Of a stretch of DNA of 64,000 nucleotides, positions 26,052 to 35,068 are shown piece by piece. Source of the stretch: Cognatundibacterium crateris (lineage in GTDB: Bacteria; Pseudomonadota; Gammaproteobacteria; Burkholderiales; Burkholderiaceae_D). Location: positions 663,176 to 727,175 of the forward strand of contig NZ_JAABOS010000001.1 in the NCBI RefSeq assembly GCF_010078235.1. Reading direction: 5' to 3'. Below the pieces are notes generated by a model. It was not told the origin of the DNA. It ran no database searches and saw nothing but the letters and a program-made list of their open reading frames with translations. Made by a program: the position numbers and the translations under genes. Positions within the stretch are counted from its first letter, which is position 1. Each line of letters opens with the position of its first letter.

Positions 26052-27056
26052 TCAGAGCTGGGTGCCCGCTTTGGCCGGCTCAAAAAAATCAAAAAACCGC
26101 TGATAAAACAAGTCCTGCTGTTCCGCCTCCAGGACATTGATACCGGCTGCAATCCGGCGTCCGCCACCACCGGCGAACTGACTGCACAGGCGATCGGCTG
26201 GCAGCGTTTCCGGATGTGCCGAGCGCACACTGACCACGAATCCGCCCTGCTGCCTTGGCGTCAGCACAGCAAACGAATATTCCCTGCGCTCTTCCAACAG
26301 ACGGTTGGCCAGCAAACCTGACAAGCGCCTCGCCCACGGCACATCCGGCAAGAGATAAATTTCACTGAGACCACGACTGGCTACCGGTTGCAATTCACTC
26401 AAAAAAATCGTCTCTTCTGCAAACGCATATTGCAAGGCCAAAAAGTGACTGGAGTTCTGAATAAAATCAAAGGGATTGACGAATTTATGCACTTCGCGAT
26501 ACAGCAATTGCGGGTGTACATGCAGATCTTCCGTGCTTTCCCCATAAGCGTTGTAATTCAGCAGACGTCCTAATTCCATCAATGCCGAACGGTCTTCACG
26601 GCTCAGACCATGCTGCATCGCGAGGCCATTGGCAGTATCGAGCAGGTTGTCACCAAACGCAGCAACGATGGCCCACATCACATAACGGCCTTCCAGATAT
26701 TCATTGACCAGCAAACTGGTACAGACATCGCGTGCATCATTCCAATACAGCTGTAAATTCGGATGCGCAAAACGCTGATTGGCCGCGTGATGATCGAAAT
26801 ACTCGACTTCTGCGCCAGCCGTCAGATGCTTTTTGAGCGCCTCCACATTCGTGTCCAGAGAAATATCGAGTACGGTGATCCGGTCTCCGGCTTTGACATC
26901 TATCCGGCTCAGCAAAGCCACATCGCGCTTTACTCCGGTAATCTCGGTTGCCTCACGTGGAAACGCCAGCCTGAGCTGATGCAGGGCGCAAATCCCATCG
27001 GCGTCACCATTAAACACATCAAAACATGTCACATTGTCCGGGATTGCTGTAGTCAT
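26052..27056 (-). CDS. DHH-family phosphoesterase
   Basis: 334 residues. DHH domain: motif I DVFNGDADGICALHQ, motif II around ITVLDISLD, motif III YFDHHAAN (the name-giving DHH). The C-terminal DHHA1 domain has GGGGRRIAAGI, where the usual fourth-position His of GGGGH is Arg. DHH/DHHA1 enzymes such as NrnA degrade nanoRNA and dephosphorylate pAp. The start is 4 bases after the cysC stop and its ribosome site (GAGGTGA) overlaps that stop codon, so the two are coupled. Association with cysC and a sulfotransferase makes pAp clearance the likely role, by inference. Confidence 0.85.
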   Translation of the reverse strand: MTTAIPDNVTCFDVFNGDADGICALHQLRLAFPREATEITGVKRDVALLSRIDVKAGDRITVLDISLDTNVEALKKHLTAGAEVEYFDHHAANQRFAHPNLQLYWNDARDVCTSLLVNEYLEGRYVMWAIVAAFGDNLLDTANGLAMQHGLSREDRSALMELGRLLNYNAYGESTEDLHVHPQLLYREVHKFVNPFDFIQNSSHFLALQYAFAEETIFLSELQPVASRGLSEIYLLPDVPWARRLSGLLANRLLEERREYSFAVLTPRQQGGFVVSVRSAHPETLPADRLCSQFAGGGGRRIAAGINVLEAEQQDLFYQRFFDFFEPAKAGTQL

Positions 27057-27060
27057 CAGT

Positions 27061-27750
27061 TCACCTCATCAAACATCGCTCCGCCAGATAGGCCAGTAAC
27101 TGGTCTGCAGCAGTCTGCGTTGTTGTTAACTCGGTATCTATCGTGAAATCAGGGCTTTGCGGCTCCTCATAGGGAGCACTGACACCGGTGAACTGCGGAA
27201 TCTCGCCTCTTCTGGCTTTGGCATACAAGCCTTTGGGATCACGCTGCTCACAGGTTTTACCTGATGCCTTGACGTATACCTCAACAAAATTGTCATGACC
27301 GATAATGTCGGCTGCCATCGCACGGTCTGCGCGTAAAGGCGAGATGAACGCAGTAATCACGATCATGCCAGCTTCATTAAACAGATGCGCGACTTCCGCT
27401 GCACGACGTAAATTCTCGCGCCGGTCAGCGACGGTAAAGCCTAAATCGCTATTGAGGTGATGCCGCAGGTTGTCTCCATCCAGCACATAACACAGCTGCC
27501 CGCGGTCCAGCAGCTGCTTTTCGAGTGCATAAGCCAGTGTGGATTTGCCAGCGGCGCTGAGCCCGGTCATCCATAAACATAGCGGACGCTGACCCAGTAC
27601 CCTCTCCCTTACTGTAGCTGAGACATGACCGGAATGCCAGACTACATGCTGTGCGCGGGGCTGACTATCGGGCAAAAAGCGCCCAAGTGTCTCTTTCCTG
27701 TCGATAGCCAGCGGCGGCGCTGTCGGGACGGTTTGCACGAAGATTGGCAT
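27061..27750 (-). CDS. cysC: Adenylyl-sulfate (APS) kinase
   Basis: Phosphorylates APS to PAPS. About 229 residues from ATG 27750, which has AGGAGG 4-5 bases upstream. The family N-terminal VVWHSGHVSATVRERVL is followed by the P-loop GLSAAGKST (family usually GLSGAGKST), then YVLDGDNLRHHLN, FISPLRADR (phosphate loop) and DPKGLYAKARRGEI. Length and motifs are complete, so it should be active. It is a stand-alone CysC with no cysD/cysN beside it, placed instead upstream of a DHH phosphoesterase and a sulfotransferase. Confidence 0.95.
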   Translation of the reverse strand: MPIFVQTVPTAPPLAIDRKETLGRFLPDSQPRAQHVVWHSGHVSATVRERVLGQRPLCLWMTGLSAAGKSTLAYALEKQLLDRGQLCYVLDGDNLRHHLNSDLGFTVADRRENLRRAAEVAHLFNEAGMIVITAFISPLRADRAMAADIIGHDNFVEVYVKASGKTCEQRDPKGLYAKARRGEIPQFTGVSAPYEEPQSPDFTIDTELTTTQTAADQLLAYLAERCLMR

Positions 27751-27845
27751 ATGCCCTCCTGTTACTCTACTTCTCAATGACTCTGTGATGCAATGAATCA
27801 GAATCTAAACCTGCCAGCAATTGAAATGGCTGACTGCTTTACAGC

Positions 27846-29609
27846 TCAGAATTCTTCCCATTCCTGCTCAGTCGCGGCTTTGGTCTGGCGTGCAGGCTGG
27901 GCGTTAGCACTGATACGCTTGATCTGTTTGAGCGATGGCGCTGGCTGCGCATGCGGTGCAGCTTTTTTGACCAGAGGCACGACTTTAGCGGATTTCCCCG
28001 CTGCTACCGGGCTATTCAAATTAGGTGAAGCACTTTGGGCTGAGGACAGGATGAAAGTACTGACCAGGTCGCTCAGACTATCCGACTGATTTTGCAAAGA
28101 GGCCGCAGCTGCAGCCGCTTCTTCCACCAAAGCTGCATTCTGTTGGGTCACATCATCCATTTGAACGATTGCTTCGTTGATCTGTTCGATACCGGCAGTC
28201 TGTTCCTGGGTGGCCAGCATGATTTCATTCATGATGGTGGTCACGCTTTGTATGCTGCCGACGATTTCTTCCATCGTCGCACCAGCCTGATCGACCAGTT
28301 TGGCGCCAATCTCTACCTTGCTAACGGAATCATCGATGAGTTTTTTAATTTCACGTGCAGCCTCTGCAGAACGCTGTGCCAGATTGCGTACTTCAGTCGC
28401 TACCACGGCAAAACCACGCCCCTGCTCACCTGCCCGTGCCGCTTCAACGGCGGCATTCAGCGCCAAAATATTGGTCTGGAAAGCGATGCCATCGATAACA
28501 CCGATAATATCGACGATCTTGCGTGAAGAATCATTGATCGAGCCCATCGTCTGTACCACTTCTCCGACCACGCTGCCCCCCTTCACTGCCACATCAGATG
28601 CAGACACAGCGAGCTGATTGGCCTGCCGTGCGCTGTCTGCATTTTGTTTCACCGTTGAGGTCAGTTCTTCCATCGAAGACGCGGTTTCTTCCAGCGAACC
28701 TGCCTGCTGTTCTGAGCGTGAAGATAAGTCCATATTGCCGGAAGCGATCTGGCGCGATGCGCTGGCAATCGTTTCGGTACCGGTTCTGACCATGCCAACG
28801 ATATCCGCCAGGCCATTGCGCATATCGCGCATTGCGTGCATCAGACTGTGGCTGTCACCCTTGTCGACCCGGATGTCCATACTCAGGTCGCCAGAGGCAA
28901 TTTTTTCAGCGATCTGCACCAGATAACGTGGTTCACCACCCAGTTGCGCCAGCAAACTGCGCACGATTAACCAGGCAGCGACAGCGCCTACCAGTAAGGC
29001 CACACAACCCAGCATAATCAAAGTACTGCGTGCCTGTTTATAGTCAGCCTCTGCTTTGACTACCGCGGCCTGATTCTGCTTTTCCTGCTCAACCATCTGT
29101 TCATTAATCATATCCCACCATTTGCGCTGCACGGGACGATATTCATAACGCAGGATGCGATAGGCTTCTTCGGTCTGTTTTTGTAAAGCCAGACCTGCCG
29201 CTTTTTCAATAAATGGCAGTGATAATTTAGATTGCTCTGCGATCTTATCCAGATTTGCGAGGTCTGCAGGTGAGGACTCAGGATCCGTCTTCAGCAATTG
29301 ATATAGCTTGCTCTGTGCATCAGCGTATTTTTTATTTTGCGCTGCGATGCGGTCTACCTCTATCTGTATCTCTTTTTGCTCGGTCAGCAAAATCAGATTA
29401 CGCAATGCCAGCGCGCGCTCGGTGACGGTCAGATACATGGTTTGTGCAGTACGGATTTCTTCGTCATTGAATTGAACGATTTGTTCCATGCGCTTATTCA
29501 TCTGCTGCATATTAATAATCGCCATTGCCAGAATGACGAACATAAACACAAGCACCAGGCTGAAACCGCTGATGAGTCTGGTCGAAACTTTGGTATTTTG
29601 TATATTCAT
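27846..29609 (-). CDS. Methyl-accepting chemotaxis protein
   Basis: Chemoreceptor of 587 residues: TM1 about residues 10-32, periplasmic four-helix bundle about 33-190, TM2 about 195-217, HAMP, then the signalling coiled coil with the conserved tip [20 protein letters not shown]. The C-terminus EQEWEEF resembles the CheR/CheB-tethering pentapeptide (NWETF-type), unlike the other receptor of this window, which lacks it. GGAGG lies 7 bases before the ATG. The 375-base upstream gap (29610-29984) is AT-rich and holds its promoter region; I did not find a sigma-28 consensus. Confidence 0.95.
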   Translation of the reverse strand: MNIQNTKVSTRLISGFSLVLVFMFVILAMAIINMQQMNKRMEQIVQFNDEEIRTAQTMYLTVTERALALRNLILLTEQKEIQIEVDRIAAQNKKYADAQSKLYQLLKTDPESSPADLANLDKIAEQSKLSLPFIEKAAGLALQKQTEEAYRILRYEYRPVQRKWWDMINEQMVEQEKQNQAAVVKAEADYKQARSTLIMLGCVALLVGAVAAWLIVRSLLAQLGGEPRYLVQIAEKIASGDLSMDIRVDKGDSHSLMHAMRDMRNGLADIVGMVRTGTETIASASRQIASGNMDLSSRSEQQAGSLEETASSMEELTSTVKQNADSARQANQLAVSASDVAVKGGSVVGEVVQTMGSINDSSRKIVDIIGVIDGIAFQTNILALNAAVEAARAGEQGRGFAVVATEVRNLAQRSAEAAREIKKLIDDSVSKVEIGAKLVDQAGATMEEIVGSIQSVTTIMNEIMLATQEQTAGIEQINEAIVQMDDVTQQNAALVEEAAAAAASLQNQSDSLSDLVSTFILSSAQSASPNLNSPVAAGKSAKVVPLVKKAAPHAQPAPSLKQIKRISANAQPARQTKAATEQEWEEF

Positions 29610-29935
29610 TTTTTCCTCCGCACGCGCACCATATCCATACTGCTACAAATTCAACACACAAAATGCCCTGGCTATAGCAAATGCCCGACTTTTCCAGACA
29701 GGCAAAGCGGACCCGCACTGCTGCCACATTCAACACTGTCTCCAGGTATTTCGGCATTCCATTACCAAAAGACTAAATGCAAAAAAATGTTACATAGATC
29801 TTACTGTAGTGCATATATTTCAAAAGTCACTATTTATTATTAACTTATCTATAGATGGAAAAATCATATGCTACATCGATATATAGCGATGAAAGGCTGT
29901 GTCGTGGACAGCTCAAAAACAGGAGGAAGCGGCCA

Positions 29936-29962
29936 TAAAAAAAGCCAGCGCTGAGGCTGGCT
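29936..29962 (-). terminator. Terminator of the GNAT gene
   Basis: 7-bp stem AGCCAGC / GCTGGCT with a 6-base loop, followed on the minus strand by seven T residues, 23 bases after the stop at 29985. Confidence 0.88.
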
Positions 29963-29984
29963 GCTGCGGCAATCGCGGTAGCAA

Positions 29985-30410
29985 TTACAAGGCGTGCTTC
30001 ATCGCGACATGCGGGATGCCGGCTTCTTCAAAACTATCGCCCTCACGCACAAAGCCTTCACGCAGATAAAAACGCTCTGCCGTGTGCTGGGCATTCAGGC
30101 GCACTTCGGCATCACCACGGCGTCTGGCCTGGCTCATGAGTTCACGCAGAATTTCGGCACCGACCCCCAGATTGCGTGCCGAAGCCAGCACCGCCATGCG
30201 ACCGATATGCCCATCGGGCAGCAAGCGTCCGGTACCGACAGCCTGTTGCTGTTCATTGTAGGCCACCGCGTGCAGGCATTGCGCATCCATCACATCCCAT
30301 TCCAACTCTGCCGGGATATTCTGTTCGACGACAAAAACCTGATAACGAACCGCTTGCGCATCCTTCTGCAAGCTACTCCAATCTCCTAATACGACTCTGA
30401 CTGTACTCAT
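29985..30410 (-). CDS. GNAT-family N-acetyltransferase
   Basis: About 141 residues from ATG 30410. Motif A reads HIGRMAVLASARNLGVGAEILREL (acetyl-CoA loop R-N-L-G-V-G) with conserved RFYLREGF at the end; this resembles the YjcF/ElaA-like subgroup. The frame stays open for a further 47 codons upstream but that part has no family similarity and runs over the start region of nothing else, so the ATG at 30410 is chosen. Substrate unknown. Confidence 0.88.
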   Translation of the reverse strand: MSTVRVVLGDWSSLQKDAQAVRYQVFVVEQNIPAELEWDVMDAQCLHAVAYNEQQQAVGTGRLLPDGHIGRMAVLASARNLGVGAEILRELMSQARRRGDAEVRLNAQHTAERFYLREGFVREGDSFEEAGIPHVAMKHAL

Positions 30411-30547
30411 GGACGACTTCTCAGTGTTGAAGGGACTTGTAAAACCGGCGCATGCTACGCTATTACTCTGCAAGCTGTGCGGCCATCCCGGGTGGAAAAA
30501 CGAACAATATACGCCTGCCAGCATGGTACTTGCAAGCCCTGTCAGAC

Positions 30548-31456
30548 TCACTCAGAGCCTAGGAATTGCCGTAACAGCGCATTCACTCTTTGTGGCTGTT
30601 CATGGATCACCCAATGCCCGCCCTCAGGAATCCGTACGATCTGTAAGTCGGGGATAAAAGCTTCTATACCAAGCAGCAGACTGGCTGGCAAAGCCTGATC
30701 GGCTTCACCCCAAATGATGCGTACCGGTGGCTGCACACAGAAATCAGCGGGATTCAATTCCAGGCGCTGCGCACCAGCCGCCTGATTCGTCGGCGGGTGT
30801 AAGGGCGAAGCACGGTAGTAATTGACACCGCCATGCAAGCCGTGCTGCCAGCATGCGTGGTACTTGCTGCGGGTATCCGCATCAAACCAGACTGCAGGCG
30901 GCTGTCCCATGCCTTGAAAAAAACCTTCCATTAAAGCGAAGTTGTCTTTCGCCAGTGCCTGCTCAGAACCCGGCTGCCGTAACCAGTTCATATACGCACT
31001 GGACGCCTGCTGCGCCGGATCGTTTGCGAGTGCCTGCATGAACAGATAAGGATGCGGGGAATTAATGATGATCAGCTTTTCTACCAGCTGGGGCAAGGCA
31101 ATCGCGAGATTCCAGCATATCGCGCCACCCCAGTCATGCGCAACGATGATCGCTTGCTGATAACCCAGCGTAGTAATCAGACCCTGCAAATCATCGACGA
31201 TATGTCTGGCTTTGTAAGCAGCGGGATCAGTGGGCATATCGGATAAATTAAAGCCTCGCAAATCCGGCGCCACCGCGAAATAATCCGTGCCGAATTCTTC
31301 CAGCTGCGCTACCCATTCATACCAAAATTCGGGAAAGCCATGCACAAATAAAATCAGCGGCTGGCCAGGCTCACCGGCACTCGCATAATGCAGGCGCGTG
31401 CCATTCGGCAGTTGCGCAAATTGTCCGCTCTGTATCTGAACCTTTGCCGTACTCAT
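30548..31456 (-). CDS. Alpha/beta-hydrolase, soluble epoxide hydrolase-like
   Basis: 302 residues. Oxyanion motif HGFPEFWYEW (HGxP), nucleophile elbow AHDWGG with Asp as nucleophile, lid region with GGVNYYRAS (the substrate-activating Tyr), acid Asp near IIWGEADQALP, and His in EGGHWVIHEQP. Asp as nucleophile plus lid tyrosines fit epoxide hydrolase rather than esterase. Last gene of the seven-gene lipid run; AGGAG lies 6 bases before the ATG. Confidence 0.88.
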   Translation of the reverse strand: MSTAKVQIQSGQFAQLPNGTRLHYASAGEPGQPLILFVHGFPEFWYEWVAQLEEFGTDYFAVAPDLRGFNLSDMPTDPAAYKARHIVDDLQGLITTLGYQQAIIVAHDWGGAICWNLAIALPQLVEKLIIINSPHPYLFMQALANDPAQQASSAYMNWLRQPGSEQALAKDNFALMEGFFQGMGQPPAVWFDADTRSKYHACWQHGLHGGVNYYRASPLHPPTNQAAGAQRLELNPADFCVQPPVRIIWGEADQALPASLLLGIEAFIPDLQIVRIPEGGHWVIHEQPQRVNALLRQFLGSE

Positions 31457-31505
31457 ACTACGCTCCTGTGCCTTGAATAAGAGGATGAAACGAGCCGGAC
31501 CGCGC

Positions 31506-32405
31506 TCAGGATTTCAGTTTTTCACGCAGCATATCGCGTATATGCGGTGTTGCTTTGTAGGGATCGCCGGGATTACGTTGCTGCACGATGTCTTCCATTC
31601 TGTCCTGCACATTCGCCAGCGCTGCCGGATGCGAATAGATGTAAAACTGTGCATCAGCGATCGCCTTGAAAGTATTCTCAGCCACTTCCTGCGCCGTCAC
31701 CTTGCCTGAACTGACTGCTTTATCAGACATCACCTGTGCTACCCGCTGACTGACGGTAGGCGCACTGCCAGCCACATCTTCGGGCCGGTTACGATGCGAT
31801 TGCGCGATACCAGTTGGCACAAAATACGGGCAAAGCACCGAAGCACCTATCGGTGCTTCGACCAGTTGTAAGTCCTGATACAGCGATTCTGACAGCGACA
31901 CCACCGCATGTTTGGACACGTTATACACGCCCATGGTCGGCGCATTGAGCAAGCCAGCCATTGATGCAGTATTGACGATGTGTCCTTCGTAGTCAGCATC
32001 CTGACGTGCACATGCCAGCATCAGCGGCGTGAATATCCTGACGCCATGAATCACGCCCCACAGATTCACACCGAGCACCCATTCCCAGTCGGCCTGGGTG
32101 TTTTCCCAGATCAGACCACCGGAGCCAACCCCGGCATTATTGAACAGCAGATGGACTGCGCCAAAGCGCGCCATTGCTGCATCGGCCAGTGCCTGCACCT
32201 GATCCGCATGGCGCACATCGCAGGTCTGCGCCAGCACCTGCACGCCCTGTGCACTGAGCTCAGCACTCAGCGCATCAAGCGCTTCTTTTTGCACATCGGC
32301 CAGTACCAGCTTCATCCCCAGCCTTGCACCTATCGATGCAAATTCACGTCCAAAGCCACTTGCAGCGCCGGTAATCACGGCCACCCGATTGGTAAAAGTC
32401 TTCAT
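31506..32405 (-). CDS. Short-chain dehydrogenase/reductase
   Basis: 299 residues. Classical SDR with the nucleotide loop TGAASGFGRE, NNAG, catalytic Ser in NTASMAG and the YxxxK pair YNVSKHA. A long C-terminal extension after the Rossmann core fits the SDR subgroup that acts on larger hydrophobic substrates. AGGAGACAAG directly precedes the ATG. Part of the lipid run. Confidence 0.9.
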   Translation of the reverse strand: MKTFTNRVAVITGAASGFGREFASIGARLGMKLVLADVQKEALDALSAELSAQGVQVLAQTCDVRHADQVQALADAAMARFGAVHLLFNNAGVGSGGLIWENTQADWEWVLGVNLWGVIHGVRIFTPLMLACARQDADYEGHIVNTASMAGLLNAPTMGVYNVSKHAVVSLSESLYQDLQLVEAPIGASVLCPYFVPTGIAQSHRNRPEDVAGSAPTVSQRVAQVMSDKAVSSGKVTAQEVAENTFKAIADAQFYIYSHPAALANVQDRMEDIVQQRNPGDPYKATPHIRDMLREKLKS

Positions 32406-32462
32406 CTTGTCTCCTGTTTATTTTGTAATCGATGATGAATTGCTCAAGCTGGGCAGCTGGAC

Positions 32463-33458
32463 TTAGATCAGCCTGACCAGTTGTTTGCCAAAATTACGGC
32501 CTTTTAACAAACCGATCAGTGCTTCCGGTGCCTGTGCCAGCCCTTGTGCGACAGACTCACGGAACTTGAGCTGGCCGCTGGCGACCTGTGCGCCCAGTTC
32601 CTGCAAGCCCTGTGGCCATAGATCCATATGCTCAGAAACAATGAAGCCACGCATAGTCAGGCGCATCGTCAGGAACACGCGTGAATTCTGGATAGGTACC
32701 GGTTCGCCGTTATAGCCAGCGATCATGCCGCACAAGGCAATGCGGCCAAACGGATTCATACGCGTCAGCGTCGCATCAAACACTGCGCCGCCTACATTTT
32801 CAAACAAGGCATCGACGCCATCCGGTGTGGCCGCTGTCAATGCAGCCTGCCAGTTTTCCGCTTTGTAATCGATACAGGCATCAAAGCCCAGTTCATCAAC
32901 CACATAAGCGCATTTTTCCTGGCCACCGGCGATACCCACCACACGGCAGCCACGCTGCCGTGCGAGTTGACCGACTACGCTGCCCACCGCACCACTGGCG
33001 GCAGAAACGACTACGGTTTCACCGGCTTTAGGCTGCATGATATGGGTCAGGCCATACCAGGCCGTCAGGCCAGGCATGCCCACCGCCCCCAGATAGGCAG
33101 ACAAAGGGATGTGAGTCGTATCGAGCTTACGTAACAGGCCGCCATCCGATACCGCCATTTCTGTCCAGCCGCTCATACTGATGACCTGATCACCCACTGC
33201 AAAACGCGGATTTTTTGTGGCGACGATTTCGCCGACGGTACCGCCTATCATGGTGGCATTCAAAGGCTGCGGCTCGGCATAGCTTTTACTGTCCTGCATA
33301 CGGCCACGCATATACGGGTCGAGCGACAGATAGTGATTACGGATCAGGACTTCGCCATCCTGAATCTCAGGTACTGCCAGGGTCTCAAGCCGGAAATTAT
33401 CCGGGCTGATTTCGCCCTGCGGACGGGATGCTAAAACGATGCGTTGATAGGTGTTCAT
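32463..33458 (-). CDS. NADP-dependent MDR-family oxidoreductase (CurA/leukotriene B4 12-hydroxydehydrogenase-like)
   Basis: 331 residues, zinc-free medium-chain reductase. The N-terminal catalytic domain has NHYLSLDPYMRGRM, diagnostic of the prostaglandin reductase/CurA group; the nucleotide domain has VVVSAASGAVGSVVGQLA and the NADP-specificity loop GIAGGQEKC. These enzymes reduce alpha,beta-unsaturated ketones or aldehydes. AAGGA precedes the ATG. Confidence 0.93.
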   Translation of the reverse strand: MNTYQRIVLASRPQGEISPDNFRLETLAVPEIQDGEVLIRNHYLSLDPYMRGRMQDSKSYAEPQPLNATMIGGTVGEIVATKNPRFAVGDQVISMSGWTEMAVSDGGLLRKLDTTHIPLSAYLGAVGMPGLTAWYGLTHIMQPKAGETVVVSAASGAVGSVVGQLARQRGCRVVGIAGGQEKCAYVVDELGFDACIDYKAENWQAALTAATPDGVDALFENVGGAVFDATLTRMNPFGRIALCGMIAGYNGEPVPIQNSRVFLTMRLTMRGFIVSEHMDLWPQGLQELGAQVASGQLKFRESVAQGLAQAPEALIGLLKGRNFGKQLVRLI

Positions 33459-33561
33459 ACAGGTATTCCTTTCGGTCAGGATGGAGGCATGTCGCGTCAG
33501 CGTCGCTACGCCCGGCCGGATTCAGGCCTCTATCCTGGATTGATACAAAATTGGGCGCTGC

Positions 33562-34074
33562 TTAATCGCTGCCGCACAGCTTTTTCATGTTTTCTCCGGA
33601 CTTCAGACGGCGCAGGTATTTAAAGGTGCCCATTGCCTTCGCAATCAGGCGCTCGCCATGCCAGACTTCAGCTTCGCAAAAGCACATGGTGGTGGATTGA
33701 TGAAAGGCCTTACCACGTGCCTCGATGCGGCCTCCCGCAACGCCGCCGGGTTGCAGGAAACTGGTTTTCATCTCTACCGTCACCACACCCTTCAGATCTT
33801 CATGCAGTGAACGTCCGGCCATCGCCATCACCACATCCAGCATGCTCATCAGCACACCGCCATGGGTGATCATCCAGCTATTCATATGGCGGGTCTCCAG
33901 ATCCAGTGCAATTTTGGCCTGGCCGTTAGCCATCTCCAGAAACTCCACCCCCAGATCATGCAGGAAGGGATTGAGTTCAGCGGTCGGTTGTACCAGCACA
34001 GAACCCGGCTTAGGTATCGCTGGTGTAGCTGGTGTCGCTGACACAGCTGCGTCGGAAATGGATAATTCTTTCAT
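33562..34074 (-). CDS. PaaI-type hotdog thioesterase
   Basis: About 170 residues from ATG 34074. Hotdog core with HGGVLMSMLDVVMAMAG, where the conserved Asp sits in the central helix, as in PaaI-type acyl-CoA thioesterases. The frame is open far upstream, but that part overlaps the SDR gene at 34161-34952 and has no similarity, so it is excluded. The first 40 residues are a Pro/Ala/Thr-rich linker. Member of the lipid run. Confidence 0.87.
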   Translation of the reverse strand: MKELSISDAAVSATPATPAIPKPGSVLVQPTAELNPFLHDLGVEFLEMANGQAKIALDLETRHMNSWMITHGGVLMSMLDVVMAMAGRSLHEDLKGVVTVEMKTSFLQPGGVAGGRIEARGKAFHQSTTMCFCEAEVWHGERLIAKAMGTFKYLRRLKSGENMKKLCGSD

Positions 34075-34160
34075 GGATTCATCAACAAACAGACTGGCTG
34101 CCGCAGCAGCCTCAGTCTTGAAAAAAAGGCGAACAAGCCTGAAACAATGCAGACGCTGTA

Positions 34161-34952
34161 TCAGGCCACTGCAGACACGCCACCATCCACAGCCAGGGTC
34201 TGGCCGGTAATGTGCTTGCCTGCATCGGAGGCGAATAATACCGTGATTCCCTTTAAATCTTCGTCGTCCCCGATACGCTGCAAAGGTGCCATGCGCGACA
34301 AGTTCTTTTCGCCCAGATGTTCGAGTATGCCTTTCGTCATTTTGGACGGGAAGAAACCGGGAGCGATCGCGTTGACCGTAATGCCGTACTGACCCCATTC
34401 ACCGGCCAGGGTGCGGGTAAAATTAATCACGGCTGCTTTCGAGGTGTTATATGCAATCGTCTGCATGGTGCCGGGCGCATTACCAGCCAAACCTGCGATG
34501 GACGCGACATTGATGATGCGGCCAGTCTGGCGCGGTATCATGCTGCGTTTGCCTACGATTTGCGACAGCAGGAAGATACTGCGCACATTCAGATCCATCA
34601 CCTTATCCCAGGCTTCCAGCGGGTAATCCTGTGCCGGCGCACCCCAGGTTGCACCGGCATTATTGACCAGAATATCTATCTGCCCTGCCTGCGCCAAAGC
34701 CTGCTCCGCCAGTTGCTGCACAGCTGCTTCCTGCGCCAGATCCGCGGCTATCGCACTGGCAGCGATGCCACGCTCATGCAAATAAGCGACGGCCTGATCC
34801 AGCTCATCCTGCTTGCGCGCCGACAGGATGACGCGCGCGCCCTGTTCGCCCAGTGCTTCAGCCATTTGCAGCCCCAGCCCGCGTGAGCCGCCGGTAACCA
34901 GTGCTGTTTTACCCTGCAAATTCATCAGTTGTTGTACGCTGCGTGCGGTCAT
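34161..34952 (-). CDS. Short-chain dehydrogenase/reductase (FabG-like)
   Basis: 263 residues from ATG 34952, preceded by GGAGATGCA. TGGSRGLGLQ, NNAGATWG, NVASIAG and YNTSKAAV give a complete cofactor and catalytic set. The C-terminal ITGQTLAVDGGVSA is typical of FabG and gluconate or 3-hydroxyacyl dehydrogenases. In this operon, 3-hydroxyacyl-CoA or hydroxy-lipid oxidation is the likely job. Confidence 0.92.
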   Translation of the reverse strand: MTARSVQQLMNLQGKTALVTGGSRGLGLQMAEALGEQGARVILSARKQDELDQAVAYLHERGIAASAIAADLAQEAAVQQLAEQALAQAGQIDILVNNAGATWGAPAQDYPLEAWDKVMDLNVRSIFLLSQIVGKRSMIPRQTGRIINVASIAGLAGNAPGTMQTIAYNTSKAAVINFTRTLAGEWGQYGITVNAIAPGFFPSKMTKGILEHLGEKNLSRMAPLQRIGDDEDLKGITVLFASDAGKHITGQTLAVDGGVSAVA

Positions 34953-35068
34953 TGCATCTCCATCCTGTGTTGAGCTCAAGGCAGCAGCCAGCGCCACATC
35001 AGCGCCAGCCCTTGTATGAGTCTGAAATTGTTTTTCGGTTTGAATGTATTCGGCAGTTGGGTCTGGCC

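Noticed and set aside
29610..29930. Sigma-28 promoter for the second chemoreceptor
   Set aside because: No TAAA-N15-GCCGATAA-like pair was found on the minus strand upstream of 29609.
34075..34398. N-terminal extension of the PaaI thioesterase
   Set aside because: The extra ~108 codons overlap the FabG-like SDR gene in another frame and match nothing.
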